From NCBI RefSeq assembly GCF_004365655.1, contig NZ_SOEO01000001.1:744001-808000 (forward strand): a DNA stretch of 64,000 nt, written 5' to 3'. The stretch is from Epilithonimonas xixisoli. Lineage in GTDB: Bacteria > Bacteroidota > Bacteroidia > Flavobacteriales > Weeksellaceae. The translations under genes were made by a program, and so were the position numbers. Shown in pieces: positions 8,471 to 17,553 of the stretch. Position 1 is the first letter of the stretch. Every line of letters starts with the position of its first letter. A model generated the notes under the pieces. That model was not told where the DNA came from. It was given only the letters and a program-made list of their open reading frames with translations, and did not search any database.

Positions 8471-9095
8471 TCATAACATTGAAATTTCTCGTTGAATATT
8501 TTCTCTCGCCATCTTCTCATATTTCTCTTTAAAATAATCCGTTTTGAAAATCTCATCGAACTCTAGGAAATGAGTTAGTACTTTTTTTTCGTCCTGGATT
8601 ATAAAGAAAATCCGGATAGATTGAATACTCCTTTCTGATTTGATAAACGTAATTTTCATAAACATTCCAATCTTTGCCGAGAATTGCTAAGTCAGCATCG
8701 AGAAGGAAATTGGTATCAGAATCGTTACTTTTTTTGTGGGATTTTGTCGCGAGAATTTGATTGTAGATTTTAATTATTCTTTCGTTTGAAATATTAATTT
8801 TTTCTAAGCGTTTCTTTGCAATTTCTGCGCTTTTTTCTTCGTTGTCTTTGGATGTTGCTTTATAAATGATGTCGTGATAGAAAACTGAAAATAGCAAAGC
8901 ATCGTAGTCTATAATTTCATCTTTGACTTCTCCCAATTCACGAATCATATTTTCAAGATGAATGAGATTGTGATATTGTCTGCTTTTTTGAGAATAAGAT
9001 TGTTCTATTTCTTTCCAGTAATCGAGTTTTAGTTTTTCATCTGAGGAGAACTTTGATATTAAATCCGAAAAAGTTGATTTTAGATTGATGGACAT
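8471..9095 (-). pseudogene. HD-superfamily phosphohydrolase, frameshifted
   Basis: Two minus-strand frames together make one predicted metal-dependent HD hydrolase. The first (9095 to 8553) carries YHNLIHLENM and SVFYHDIIYKATSKDNEE, the H...HD metal site, and ends wrongly after NPGRKK. The second frame supplies KVLTHFLEFDEIFKTDYF and the natural C-terminus. The switch coincides with an 8-base A run in the coding strand (8582-8589 on the plus strand); with seven A the frame is continuous and the protein would be 207 residues. It could be a real frameshift, slippage or a sequencing error. The substrate of this family is unknown. Confidence 0.8.
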
Positions 9096-9105
9096 TATCT
9101 TGATA

Positions 9106-9396
9106 TTAAAAATTTAGAAATAGCAAATATTCTGAATTTAGATTTTCATCAAATAAATAATCTATTTTAATGTTTTTCTTTATTAATGCTAACATTTTGC
9201 TCTCATTTAAACCAAATTTTTTGATTGAATTGACTTCAATAATATTATTTTCAGAATCTAACTTGATTTTATAAACTCCAAATTTGTTTTTTAATTTTTC
9301 CCCAAATACAGATTTAAATTCGTTATTTAAAATCTTATTTGCCTCGTCAAATTTTAATGAATTATCATAGAAATTTACAAATTTAAAATTTACCAA
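9106..9396 (-). CDS. Small hypothetical protein
   Basis: A 96-residue Lys/Asn-rich protein without a recognised family. It has no signal peptide or membrane segment. Its start overlaps the stop of the upstream cysteine-containing exported protein by 14 bases, so the two are probably translated together. The high AT content is greater than that of the neighbouring permease gene. Confidence 0.55.
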   Translation of the reverse strand: MVNFKFVNFYDNSLKFDEANKILNNEFKSVFGEKLKNKFGVYKIKLDSENNIIEVNSIKKFGLNESKMLALIKKNIKIDYLFDENLNSEYLLFLNF

Positions 9397-9844
9397 AAAG
9401 ACTTTTATTCTTTTCTAAATAATCAAATTGCTTACTGTAGTTATCTATTTTGTTAAAATCACTAGTACTAATCTGGAGCATACTACTACAGAGAGAGACT
9501 ACATATTCACCATTTTCGTTTTTATATAAAAGTATTAAATATTTTTCTCCAACTTCCACTTGTTTTTCACAAGAAGCTGAATTTGAGTTTTCAGAATTAC
9601 CTATTATTTTTAATTCTTCGAATTTTTGACCTTTATACAATTTATCGAAACTAATTTTTGCTCTGTAGGTTCTTGCTCCAAATATTTTTTCTTTTTTAAT
9701 TTCATTTCCATAAGTAGATTCAATTGTAATTAATCCAACTACATCTGAATCAAAATAATCCTGAGCAATGACAGCTGTTGCGCAAGAACAGGCTGAAATT
9801 TTAACTGATATGAAAAATAATATCAATAGAATTTTAATCCTCAT
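9383..9844 (-). CDS. Exported NTR/TIMP-like cysteine protein
   Basis: About 153 residues from the ATG at 9844 (MRIKILLILFF), giving a clean signal peptide before ACSCATAVIAQDYF. The pattern is CSC at the mature N-terminus, then VVGLITIESTYG, YKGQKFEELKIIG, SASCEKQVEVGEKYLILLYK and a late VVSLCSS. It resembles the netrin/TIMP-like (NTR) fold found in many bacterial exported proteins of unknown role. This start overlaps the permease stop by 11 bases; an upstream ATG would add 19 residues that spoil the signal peptide. Confidence 0.65.
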   Translation of the reverse strand: MRIKILLILFFISVKISACSCATAVIAQDYFDSDVVGLITIESTYGNEIKKEKIFGARTYRAKISFDKLYKGQKFEELKIIGNSENSNSASCEKQVEVGEKYLILLYKNENGEYVVSLCSSMLQISTSDFNKIDNYSKQFDYLEKNKSLFGKF

Positions 9845-11240
9845 TTGTGATAACATCAGATATTGTTTTCTTATTAATAAAAAAGTAAACCGGCAACCCA
9901 AGCAAAATCAATCCCAATCCGGGCAACGTATAATCTGGTTTATAAATCAAAAGCAAAATACAAAACGCTGTTCCAATCAAAAGGTAAAGCACTGGCGTGA
10001 AAGGATAAAGAAACGTTTTATAACCTCTTTCCATTTCTGGTTTTTTGATTCTGAGGTAGATCACACCGAAAACTGTCAACATATAAAACAGAACAATCAC
10101 GAAGGAAACCATATCCAAAAGATTCCCGTATTGTCCGCTCAGACAAAGTAAACTTGCCCAGATTCCTTGCATCCAAAGTGATTTTGCGGGAACGCCATTT
10201 TTGTTGTTTTCAATGGCTGATTTTAGGAAAAGTCCATCTTTTGCCATCGTTTGGAAAACCCTTGCACCAGCGAGAACAATTCCGTTCACACAGCCAAAAG
10301 TCGAGATCATTACCAAAATTGCGATGATGATTGTTCCTGCATTTCCAAACATTTTCTCAGCTGCAGAAACCGCAACTCTGTCATTAGCCGCAAAAGCGAT
10401 AGAATCTCTGTCAAGCGCATTCAGGTAAACGAAATTGACCAAAAGATAAAGAATCATCACGGCAGAAGTTCCAAGAATCATCGCTTTCACAACATTCTTT
10501 TTAGGATTCTCGATTTCGCCAGAGATGAAAGTGACGTTCTCCCAAGCCACAGAACTGAAAACTGAACCAACCATCGCTGCGGCAATGCCACCAAGGATTG
10601 TTGCGCCAGAAATTCCCGTCCATTCTGTGTTTTTTAGGTTTTGAAAAGCGTCCCAACCGAAACTCATATTGGAACTCCAATTGGATTTATCAATCAAAAT
10701 AAAACCTAAAATAATCAATCCAAGAAGTGCGATTATTTTTGAAGAAGTAAAAACATTCTGCAAGATTTTCCCGAACTGTACACCTTTCGTATTCACATAA
10801 GTCAGGAAAAGAATAACGACAATCGCTAAGATTTGAATCCAAGTAATCTGAAATTCACCACTTTGGAAAATCGATGCAGCATCATTAAGAGAAGGAACAA
10901 GATAAGCCGTAAATTTCCCGAAAGCCACAGCCACAGCCGCAATCGTTCCGGTTTGGATCACCGTAAACATTCCCCAACCATAGAGAAATCCCATTGGTTT
11001 TCCAAAAATCTCGGTGATGTAAGTATATTGTCCGCCCGCTTTTGGGAACATCGCCGAGAGCTCGCCATAACTGATTGCTGCTGCAACGGTCATCACAGTC
11101 GTTATCAACCAAACCACGATCAGCCAATAGCCAGAACCGAGATTCCGCATAATATCTGCGCTCACGATAAAAATTCCGCTTCCGATCATCGATCCCATTA
11201 CGATCATCACAGCGTCCCAAAGTTTGAGTTTCTTTTCCAT
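9834..11240 (-). CDS. APC-family amino acid permease
   Basis: A 468-residue, twelve-helix transporter of the amino acid-polyamine-organocation superfamily. The N-terminal motif MIVMGSMIGSGIFIVSADI (helix 1, with the unwound GSGIF loop that holds the substrate backbone) is diagnostic. ELSAMFPKAGGQYTYITEIFGKP (helices 2-3) and SVAWENVTFISGEIENPKKN support the LAT/AgcS-like permease groups. The substrate, probably one or more amino acids, cannot be assigned. Two small genes follow in the same direction with overlapping ends. Confidence 0.9.
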   Translation of the reverse strand: MEKKLKLWDAVMIVMGSMIGSGIFIVSADIMRNLGSGYWLIVVWLITTVMTVAAAISYGELSAMFPKAGGQYTYITEIFGKPMGFLYGWGMFTVIQTGTIAAVAVAFGKFTAYLVPSLNDAASIFQSGEFQITWIQILAIVVILFLTYVNTKGVQFGKILQNVFTSSKIIALLGLIILGFILIDKSNWSSNMSFGWDAFQNLKNTEWTGISGATILGGIAAAMVGSVFSSVAWENVTFISGEIENPKKNVVKAMILGTSAVMILYLLVNFVYLNALDRDSIAFAANDRVAVSAAEKMFGNAGTIIIAILVMISTFGCVNGIVLAGARVFQTMAKDGLFLKSAIENNKNGVPAKSLWMQGIWASLLCLSGQYGNLLDMVSFVIVLFYMLTVFGVIYLRIKKPEMERGYKTFLYPFTPVLYLLIGTAFCILLLIYKPDYTLPGLGLILLGLPVYFFINKKTISDVITNED

Positions 11241-11423
11241 AGTTTTTATTAATAATCAAATATATCTAAAATAACTCAAGATTCTTTACAAACATTATTT
11301 CCAATAAATTTTGAGCTGGTTGTTAACTGTAATTTATACTTTTATATTTAAGATTTACAAATGATTGAGAATGTTTTCTCAATATATTTGTCTCTAAATC
11401 GTTTTAAAAAATTAAAACAACAA

Positions 11424-12433
11424 ATGAAAAAAATCTTTCTCCTTTTTTGCTTAATCTTCATTTTTTCTTGTAAAGAAAAGAAAGAAGAAGTGTTGAATAA
11501 TCCTGATTTCAAAATCGAAGCTGCGAATCGTGATTCCAAAATTCCTGACAGTAGCGCCGACAAAGCATCTTGTTAAAAACAACTGATGACGGATTTTTCA
11601 GGATTTTTATTAAGTCTAATGAAGCACGCGGAAAGTATTTTTATTCCGATACGCTCAATGTTTTAATGGCGGAAAACTACATCAAAAAAGATAATAAATT
11701 TATAAAGACAAGAAGTTCCACATTGCTGGAAGGCGAGTGGAACTACCTGGAAATCGATTCTACCAACTTGTACAATCAAAAAATTAATAATGTCGATTTT
11801 CAATTTATTTCTGCGAATGATTCTTTCCAAGGAAAGGCAATTCCGGAGCAAAGCGCTCATTTTTGGATGATCAATACGAACAATGTTTCAGAATATTACG
11901 AATTGATTTACTCTGGTTATCCCGACAATCTTTGCGCCGAATGTATCAAAGGAGATTTTGCAAAAGATAAAAAATTGGACAAAAATCCTTCTGCGAAAAA
12001 AGTACTTTATGATTTTGCCAAGAAGTCCAAACTGATTTATCAAAAAACAAATGATGAAAAAAAGCCTAGCCATTTCAAAAATTTTAGAGAAAAATGGCAA
12101 AAAGACAATCAAGCCGAGATCAATTGGGGAGCCGGATATGGAGGCGAAATGGATGTAGTGATTTCTACTTATTACAATCAGAATTTGTTTGAGATTTCCG
12201 GTGGAACAGAAGCAAGTTTAGAAAATCAAAATTATTATTTAACCAGTTATTTCCGTGGTGATGTGATTGGATTTGACAAACAGAAAAAACGCTATTTTCC
12301 GATTATCGTAGAAAGTTGTGCTCACTTTTGCAACAAAGAAATTGAGTTTGTGAATGATCACACGATCAAAATCACTTATGAAGATGACAAATCTTGGGAA
12401 TTGGATTTGACTAAAATAAAGTTTAACGAATGA
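11424..12433 (+). pseudogene. Lipoprotein gene split by a one-base frameshift
   Basis: The 5' frame starts at ATG 11424 with MKKIFLLFCLIFIFSC, a clear SPII lipoprotein signal, and stops at 11576 after DKASC. The next frame opens at about 11570 with LKTTDDGFFRIFIKSNE and continues for some 285 residues without a signal peptide of its own. One extra base near 11571-11578 would join them into a 336-residue lipoprotein. The mature part has the Cys pair DNLCAECIKGDF and CAHFCNKE. No family was recognised. Real mutation and sequencing error cannot be told apart here. Confidence 0.7.
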
Positions 12434-12969
12434 GACCTTCAACAAAAAATATTTTGCAAAAAGCAACTAGGATTTTCTTTGTTTTATCTTTAGTGATGAT
12501 TGCTTTCAGTTTGTCAGATGCATTTTTGAAATGGTACGAAATTCTGCAAATCACAATTCCTTATGCCATAGTTTGGTTGATTGTTATTGCAATCACGCTT
12601 TTGCTATTGGTAATTTTACAAAGGTGGAAAAGGTTTTTTCTAATTTTGTTTTTGGCAATTGGGAACTTTTTATTTTTCTTTTATGTGGCTTTTTCTTTTC
12701 CAATGACTGTCGGGAAATCAATTCCAAACAGTCAATATCGTTTAGAAGCTAATATAAATCAATACAAAATCTTGAAACAAAATTGTTGTTACAAAAAAGT
12801 AATTGCAACAAAATCTTCAAGAATTTTCTTTACAACAAATATGAAAACTGGACTCGTTCCAACGTTTGAAGCAACATTAATTTCAGAAAACAATGAGTTG
12901 ATAATTTTGGACATTAAAACTTCCGGAGTAAAACCTAAAGTTCGAGACACAATCAAAAAGCTTGAATAA
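12430..12969 (+). CDS. Small integral membrane protein
   Basis: A 179-residue protein whose ATG overlaps the upstream stop by four bases (ATGA), so it is translationally coupled to the lipoprotein gene. Three hydrophobic helices lie in the first 100 residues (around IFFVLSLVMIAF, IPYAIVWLIVIAITLLLLV and FFLILFLAIGNFLFFFYVAF). A polar C-terminal domain with one CC pair (KQNCCYKK) follows. No family was recognised. Confidence 0.75.
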   Translation: MRPSTKNILQKATRIFFVLSLVMIAFSLSDAFLKWYEILQITIPYAIVWLIVIAITLLLLVILQRWKRFFLILFLAIGNFLFFFYVAFSFPMTVGKSIPNSQYRLEANINQYKILKQNCCYKKVIATKSSRIFFTTNMKTGLVPTFEATLISENNELIILDIKTSGVKPKVRDTIKKLE

Positions 12970-13095
12970 TTTTCCAAATTGAAATCATTTCAGGTGTAAA
13001 ATATTTTCTCTCCTCTTGATTTGGTTAAAACAAAAAGTAAATTTTTCTTTAAAATATTCTATAAAATTAAGATTTTATTAAGCATTCGATAATGA

Positions 13096-13127
13096 TTTGT
13101 GAGTTCAACAAGAAAAGCTTAATTTTG
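13096..13127 (+). promoter_or_regulatory. Promoter for the HAD gene
   Basis: TTTG (13096-13099), 20 bases, TAATTTTG (13120-13127). A second TAATTTTG at 13134-13141 overlaps the TTG at 13139, which argues that the coding start is the ATG at 13148. Confidence 0.6.
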
Positions 13128-13147
13128 CCAACTTAATTTTGAACCTC

Positions 13148-13549
13148 ATGGAACTAGAATACGTAGAACATCTGAGCCCAATGCTGAAAGGCGATATCAA
13201 GAATTATCTGATCGATATCGACGGAACTATTACAGAAGATGTGCCTAATGAAGAGCCAGAAAGAATGGTAACTTGCGAACCTTTTCCAGATGCGCTGGTA
13301 ACAATCAACAAATGGTATGACGAAGGTCACCAGATTTGTTTTTTCACGTCCAGAACAGAGGACCTGAGAGAGGTGACAGAAACGTGGCTCAACAAACACG
13401 GCTTCAAATATCACAGCGTTTTGCTAGGAAAACCAAGAGGCGGAAACTACCATTGGATAGATAACCACCTTGTAAAAGCAACAAGATACAAAGGGAAATT
13501 TACTGATATGGTTGAAAAACAAGTGACCATAGAAGTTTTCCGTGACTAA
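13148..13549 (+). CDS. HAD-like phosphatase family protein
   Basis: A protein of about 133 residues with the HAD motifs in order: DIDGTITED (motif I, nucleophile Asp), FFTSRTEDL (motif II), and GKPRGGNYHWIDNH, which gives the motif III Lys and the motif IV Asp. No cap domain is present. In related genomes this gene is sometimes labelled phosphoheptose isomerase, which I doubt given the HAD motifs. The substrate is unknown. It lies directly before serA on the same strand, separated by an AT-rich palindromic spacer. Confidence 0.8.
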   Translation: MELEYVEHLSPMLKGDIKNYLIDIDGTITEDVPNEEPERMVTCEPFPDALVTINKWYDEGHQICFFTSRTEDLREVTETWLNKHGFKYHSVLLGKPRGGNYHWIDNHLVKATRYKGKFTDMVEKQVTIEVFRD

Positions 13550-13555
13550 GAAATA

Positions 13556-13645
13556 TCAATGATAAATGATGATTGATAAATGATGTTTATTTATACTCAA
13601 ATCGACATCAATAATCATTTATCATCTATCAATTATCAATTATAA
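13556..13645. repeat. AT-rich inverted repeat upstream of serA
   Basis: The first half repeats GATAAATGAT twice; the second half carries the complement ATCATTTATCATC and TATCAATTATCA, so the spacer can fold on itself. It is similar in style to the spacers around metB. The serA ATG follows directly (13650). Confidence 0.45.
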
Positions 13646-13649
13646 AAAT

Positions 13650-14606
13650 ATGAAAGTACTTGCAAATGACGGATTGACGCAATCTGGAATCAATGCGCTA
13701 TTACAGAACGGATTTGAGGTAATCACTGCGAAAGTGGCTCAGGAAAATCTGATCACTTACATCAACGAAAACAATGTGACGGTTCTTCTCGTGAGAAGTG
13801 CAACGAAGGTGACGAAGGAAATGGTGGACAATTGCCCTAGCCTAGAGATTATCGGACGTGGTGGTGTCGGGATGGACAACATCGAAGTTGCTTATGCAAG
13901 AGAGAAAGGAAAACACGTGATCAACACGCCGGCAGCTTCATCCGAATCTGTGGCAGAATTGGTTTTTGCGCACCTTTTCTCAGGTTGTAGATTCTTGCAA
14001 GATGCAAACAGACAAATGCCTGTAAAAGGAAATACCGAATTTGCAAAACTTAAGAAAAAATACGAAGCTGGAATCGAACTGAGAGGTAAAACCATCGGAA
14101 TCGTCGGCATCGGAAGAATTGGACAAGAAGTGGCAAGAATCGCGCTTGGATTGGGAATGAAAGTGATTGCTTCTGACACCAGAATCGGGAAAGCGAGCGT
14201 GCGAGTAGATTTCTACAACAGCCAATACATCAATGTTGAAATTGAAACTGAACCGTTGGAGCAATTGATCCAGCATTCAGATTTCATCACACTTCACGTT
14301 CCTGCTCAGGATGGACCAATCATAGGAGCGGCTGAGTTGGATAAAATGAAAACTGGCGCCGCAATCGTAAACTGTGCAAGAGGTGGCGTGATAGACGAAA
14401 CTGCTTTGATAGAAGCGCTTGACAGTGGAAAACTAGCTTTCGCGGGCTTAGATGTTTTCGAAAACGAACCAACGCCTTCCGACGCTATTTTGAATCACCC
14501 AAAGATTTCTTTGACGCCACATACAGGCGCAGCAACGGAAGAAGCGCAAGACAGAATCGGAACTGAATTGGCAAATCAAATTGCTAGCATACTTTTGGTT
14601 AAATAA
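13650..14606 (+). CDS. serA: D-3-phosphoglycerate dehydrogenase (short form)
   Basis: A 318-residue D-2-hydroxyacid dehydrogenase, most like the short SerA without an ACT domain. The NAD-binding motif is GIVGIGRIGQEVARIALGLG (about residues 150-169). The catalytic Arg, Glu and His are in VNCARGGVIDE, GLDVFENEP and LTPHTGAATEEAQ. It would oxidise 3-phosphoglycerate at the start of serine synthesis. serC is not seen next to it. A terminator follows at once. Confidence 0.87.
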   Translation: MKVLANDGLTQSGINALLQNGFEVITAKVAQENLITYINENNVTVLLVRSATKVTKEMVDNCPSLEIIGRGGVGMDNIEVAYAREKGKHVINTPAASSESVAELVFAHLFSGCRFLQDANRQMPVKGNTEFAKLKKKYEAGIELRGKTIGIVGIGRIGQEVARIALGLGMKVIASDTRIGKASVRVDFYNSQYINVEIETEPLEQLIQHSDFITLHVPAQDGPIIGAAELDKMKTGAAIVNCARGGVIDETALIEALDSGKLAFAGLDVFENEPTPSDAILNHPKISLTPHTGAATEEAQDRIGTELANQIASILLVK

Positions 14607-14626
14607 TTTAACCAAAACATAAATTA

Positions 14627-14654
14627 AATGCTCGTTTTTTAACGGGCATTTTTT
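14627..14654 (+). terminator. Rho-independent terminator after serA
   Basis: AATGCTCG (14627-14634) pairs with CGGGCATT (14643-14650) with one G-U pair; the loop is T-rich and a T tract follows. Confidence 0.75.
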
Positions 14655-14700
14655 ATTTTCCCGATTCAGATTAAAAATTTACTTTTGCTGAGAATTTTTA

Positions 14701-14789
14701 TGGCAGCTTTTCCGTCTTCCGCTCCCAATCTTTTTTCCAGCGCTTTTCCAGCCACAAAAAAGGATTTCCGCTCAAGCCGGGCTGCAGAT
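14701..14789 (+). repeat. Interspersed repeat, copy A
   Basis: Member of a family with a left end GGCAGCTTTTCCG-CTTCCGCTCCCAATCTTTTTT, a variable loop, and a right end AAAAAAGGATTTCCGCTCAAG-CGGGCTGC. The copies at 45695-45799 (inverted), 50686-50792 and 58257-58339 share these ends. The T6 and A6 runs and the GCAGC/GCTGC ends can pair, giving a hairpin. It lies between the serA terminator and ansA. Confidence 0.8.
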
Positions 14790-14814
14790 TTTCGCTTCGA
14801 ATCAATATTGTTTT

Positions 14815-15831
14815 ATGAAAAGAAAAGTTCTATTAATTTACACCGGCGGAACCATCGGGATGGAAAAAGATTATGAAACCGGAAGTCTGGTTCCATTTGA
14901 TTTCTCTACGATTTTCAAAAGAATTCCTGAAATGAATCTTTTGGAATGCGAGGTTTCCGTTCATCCATTCGAAAAACCAGTTGACTCCTCAGATATGGGA
15001 CCAAAAGAATGGCGAATGATTGCTGATTGGATTTTTAAAAACTACGATAATTTTGATGGCTTTCTGATTCTCCACGGAACAGATACGATGTCTTACTCAG
15101 CTTCTGCATTGAGTTTTATGCTTCAAAATCTTGGGAAGCCAGTGATTCTGACAGGTTCACAATTGCCAATTGGAGATTTGCGAACTGATGCCAAAGAAAA
15201 TCTTCTAACAAGTTTATATTACGCCAGTCTCTACGAAAATGATGAAGCTGTCATCAAAGAAGTTGCTGTCTATTTTGAATACAAACTCTTGCGTGGAAAC
15301 CGAAGTTTGAAATATTCTGCAGAATTTTTTGATGCTTATCAAAGTCCGAATTATCCGATTTTGGGGCAATCTGGTGTCAATCTCAACATCGAAAAAGATT
15401 TGCTTTGGAAACCAAAAGCTGACTTCGAACTGGATAATTATCTGAACGAAAAAGTTCTTTTCTACAGAATCTTCCCAGGAATGAACTTCGAATCTCTCTT
15501 GGAACTCAAAACGCCTGAAGCAATCGTATTGCAGGTTTTCGGATCAGGAACGATTTTTAATAATGAAAAAACGCAAAACGTTCTTCAGGAATTGAGAAAT
15601 AGAGGAATTGAGATTGTGGTCATCAGTCAATGTATATCAGGAGGAATCAGTTTCGGGAAATATAGCAACAGTAATATTTTCACGAAGATTGGAGCCATCA
15701 GTGGAAAAGATATGACAGCAGAGTCTGCGATTACCAAATGTATGCACATTTTGAAGAATCCAAAATATACAAAACCTTTTTCGGAGGTTTTCAGTGAAAA
15801 TATTTGTGGAGAAATTACAGAAGAATTCTAA
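14815..15831 (+). CDS. ansA: Type I (cytoplasmic) L-asparaginase
   Basis: A 338-residue asparaginase hydrolysing asparagine to aspartate and ammonia. The first catalytic Thr is in LLIYTGGTIGM (residues about 6-16) and the second motif is LILHGTDTMSYSASALSFML, with the Thr-Asp pair. There is no signal peptide, which fits the low-affinity type I enzyme. The start is ATG 14815, 26 bases after the repeat copy A. Confidence 0.92.
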   Translation: MKRKVLLIYTGGTIGMEKDYETGSLVPFDFSTIFKRIPEMNLLECEVSVHPFEKPVDSSDMGPKEWRMIADWIFKNYDNFDGFLILHGTDTMSYSASALSFMLQNLGKPVILTGSQLPIGDLRTDAKENLLTSLYYASLYENDEAVIKEVAVYFEYKLLRGNRSLKYSAEFFDAYQSPNYPILGQSGVNLNIEKDLLWKPKADFELDNYLNEKVLFYRIFPGMNFESLLELKTPEAIVLQVFGSGTIFNNEKTQNVLQELRNRGIEIVVISQCISGGISFGKYSNSNIFTKIGAISGKDMTAESAITKCMHILKNPKYTKPFSEVFSENICGEITEEF

Positions 15832-15838
15832 TATTGTT

Positions 15839-15868
15839 TTTGAGAATTCAGATATTTCATTATATTTG
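15839..15868 (+). promoter_or_regulatory. Promoter for tRNA-Ser
   Basis: TTTG (15839-15842), 18 bases, TATATTTG (15861-15868), placed 11 bases before the tRNA. This is a full consensus flavobacterial promoter. Confidence 0.75.
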
Positions 15869-15879
15869 CAACCTCAAAT

Positions 15880-15966
15880 AGAGAGGTGTCCGAGTGGTTG
15901 AAGGAGCTAGCCTGGAAAGCTAGTGTGCGGGTAACTGTACCGAGGGTTCGAATCCCTTCCTCTCTG
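15880..15966 (+). tRNA. tRNA-Ser (anticodon GGA)
   Basis: An 87-base class II tRNA. The acceptor strands AGAGAGG (15880-15886) and CCTCTCT (15959-15965) pair fully, and the discriminator is G. The anticodon loop CTGGAAA is enclosed by AGCTAGC/GCTAGT arms, followed by a long variable arm and the T arm GGGTTCGAATCCC. CCA is not encoded. It decodes UCC/UCU. Confidence 0.97.
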
Positions 15967-15981
15967 CAAAGGTGATAAACC

Positions 15982-16020
15982 AAAACGTTGTGAATATTGA
16001 TATTTGCAACGTTTTTTTTT
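15982..16020 (+). terminator. Terminator after tRNA-Ser
   Basis: AAAACGTTG (15982-15990) pairs with CAACGTTTT (16007-16015), followed by a run of T. Confidence 0.8.
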
Positions 16021-16154
16021 GATTCTGTTAGTCATTTAAAATTCAGAAAAAAATGTGCTACTGGATCATTTCTAATTCAATGACTCAACTTCTTTTAAAA
16101 AGTTCTGCTGGAAATAAACAGCTATTAATTACATTTGCAGAGTAATAGTATCAA

Positions 16155-17504
16155 TTGAACAAAATCCTAATCATAGACGACGAAGAAAAAATCAGGACTT
16201 TACTTTCCAGAATTATCGGTTTGGAAGGTTTTGAAATATTTCAGGCTTCTGATTTGAAGAATGCGAGAAGAAGATTGGAAGTTTCTGATATTGATGTAGT
16301 TATTAGCGATGTAAAACTTCCCGATGGTAGCGGTGTTGAGTTTTCTAAAACTATAAAAGAAAAGTACTCATCAATAGAAGTCATTCTTTTGACAGCTTAC
16401 GGAAATATTCCAGACGGTGTTCAGGCAATTAAAAACGGCGCTTTCGATTACATTACAAAAGGTGATGACAATAACAAAATCATTCCATTAGTTTACAAAG
16501 CTTTGGAAAAAGTCGCTTTGAATAGAAGGGTTTTGCAACTCGAAAAACAATTGGACAACAAGCAGTCTTTTGACAATGTCATTGGAAAATCCAAGTTAAT
16601 TGAATCCGCCATCAATTCTGCGAAAAAAGTCGCAGTTACTGATGCAACGGTGCTTTTGACCGGTGAAACAGGAACTGGAAAAGAGGTTTTTGCGCAAGCC
16701 ATTCACAATGCGAGTCATCGTAATAAACAGAATTTTGTAGCGGTAAACTGTTCTGCATTCAGCAAAGAATTGTTGGAAAATGAATTGTTCGGACACAAAG
16801 CTGGTGCATTTACCGGCGCAATGAAAGATTCCAAAGGGATTTTTGAAGAAGCCAATAATGGAACAGTTTTTCTGGACGAAATAGGAGAGATGCCATTGGA
16901 TTTACAAGCTAAATTGCTTCGGGTTTTAGAGTCTGGAGAATTTCTGAAAGTCGGAGACAGCAAACCTACCAAAGTGAATGTAAGAATCATAGCGGCAACT
17001 AATCGGGATTTGCAGAATGAAATCAATAATGGGAATTTCCGTGAAGATTTGTATTATCGAATTAATATTTTCAATATTGTTCTACCTTCCTTGCGAGAGA
17101 GAACTTCTGACATAGAAGAATTGGCCAATTACTTCTTGAAAAAATTCACTCATAAAATCGGAAATAAAATAACATCAATTTCCAACGAATATCTTGATGT
17201 CTTGAAAAAACATTCTTGGAAAGGAAATATCCGTGAGCTTCGTAATATTATTGAAAGAAGCGTAATTCTGGAAGACAACCAAACATTATCAATTGAAAGT
17301 TTACCTTTTGATTTACAGAAGATTTCAACTTCTCAAACATCTATGGACAAAACATTGTCAGCTTTCTCAATGGCAAGTGCAGAGAAAATCCACATCCAAA
17401 AAACTTTGAATTACACCAAAGGAAACAAAGCTGAAGCCGCAAGATTACTAGAAATCGGAATTGCGACACTTTATCGCAAAATAGAAGAATACAAAATCTC
17501 ATAA
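16155..17504 (+). CDS. Sigma-54-dependent response regulator (NtrC type), likely Kdp regulator
   Basis: A 449-residue three-domain regulator. The receiver domain (residues 1-120) has IDDEE and the phospho-acceptor Asp in VVISDVKLPDGSG. The AAA+ domain (about 140-370) has Walker A GETGTGKE, the sigma-54 contact motif GAFTGA and VFLDEIGEMP. A Fis-type helix-turn-helix follows at the C-terminus (GNKAEAARLLEIGIATLYRKI). The start is TTG at 16155, which keeps the receiver complete. It precedes the kdp genes and replaces the OmpR-type KdpE of other bacteria; control of kdp is inferred from position. Confidence 0.9.
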   Translation: MNKILIIDDEEKIRTLLSRIIGLEGFEIFQASDLKNARRRLEVSDIDVVISDVKLPDGSGVEFSKTIKEKYSSIEVILLTAYGNIPDGVQAIKNGAFDYITKGDDNNKIIPLVYKALEKVALNRRVLQLEKQLDNKQSFDNVIGKSKLIESAINSAKKVAVTDATVLLTGETGTGKEVFAQAIHNASHRNKQNFVAVNCSAFSKELLENELFGHKAGAFTGAMKDSKGIFEEANNGTVFLDEIGEMPLDLQAKLLRVLESGEFLKVGDSKPTKVNVRIIAATNRDLQNEINNGNFREDLYYRINIFNIVLPSLRERTSDIEELANYFLKKFTHKIGNKITSISNEYLDVLKKHSWKGNIRELRNIIERSVILEDNQTLSIESLPFDLQKISTSQTSMDKTLSAFSMASAEKIHIQKTLNYTKGNKAEAARLLEIGIATLYRKIEEYKIS

Positions 17505-17523
17505 AATTAATTATCATATTGAG

Positions 17524-17553
17524 AAAAAGCCTATCATTTTGATAGGCTTTTTT
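17524..17553 (+). terminator. Terminator after the response regulator
   Basis: AAAGCCTATCA (17526-17536), a three-base loop and TGATAGGCTTT (17540-17550), then T-rich sequence. Confidence 0.85.

Noticed and set aside
13139-13147. TTG at 13139 as start of the HAD gene
   Set aside because: It lies inside a TAATTTTG box; the ATG nine bases further on fits the protein and the promoter.
14685-14876. Open frame of 63 codons over repeat copy A
   Set aside because: It overlaps the ansA start and owes its length to the repeat.
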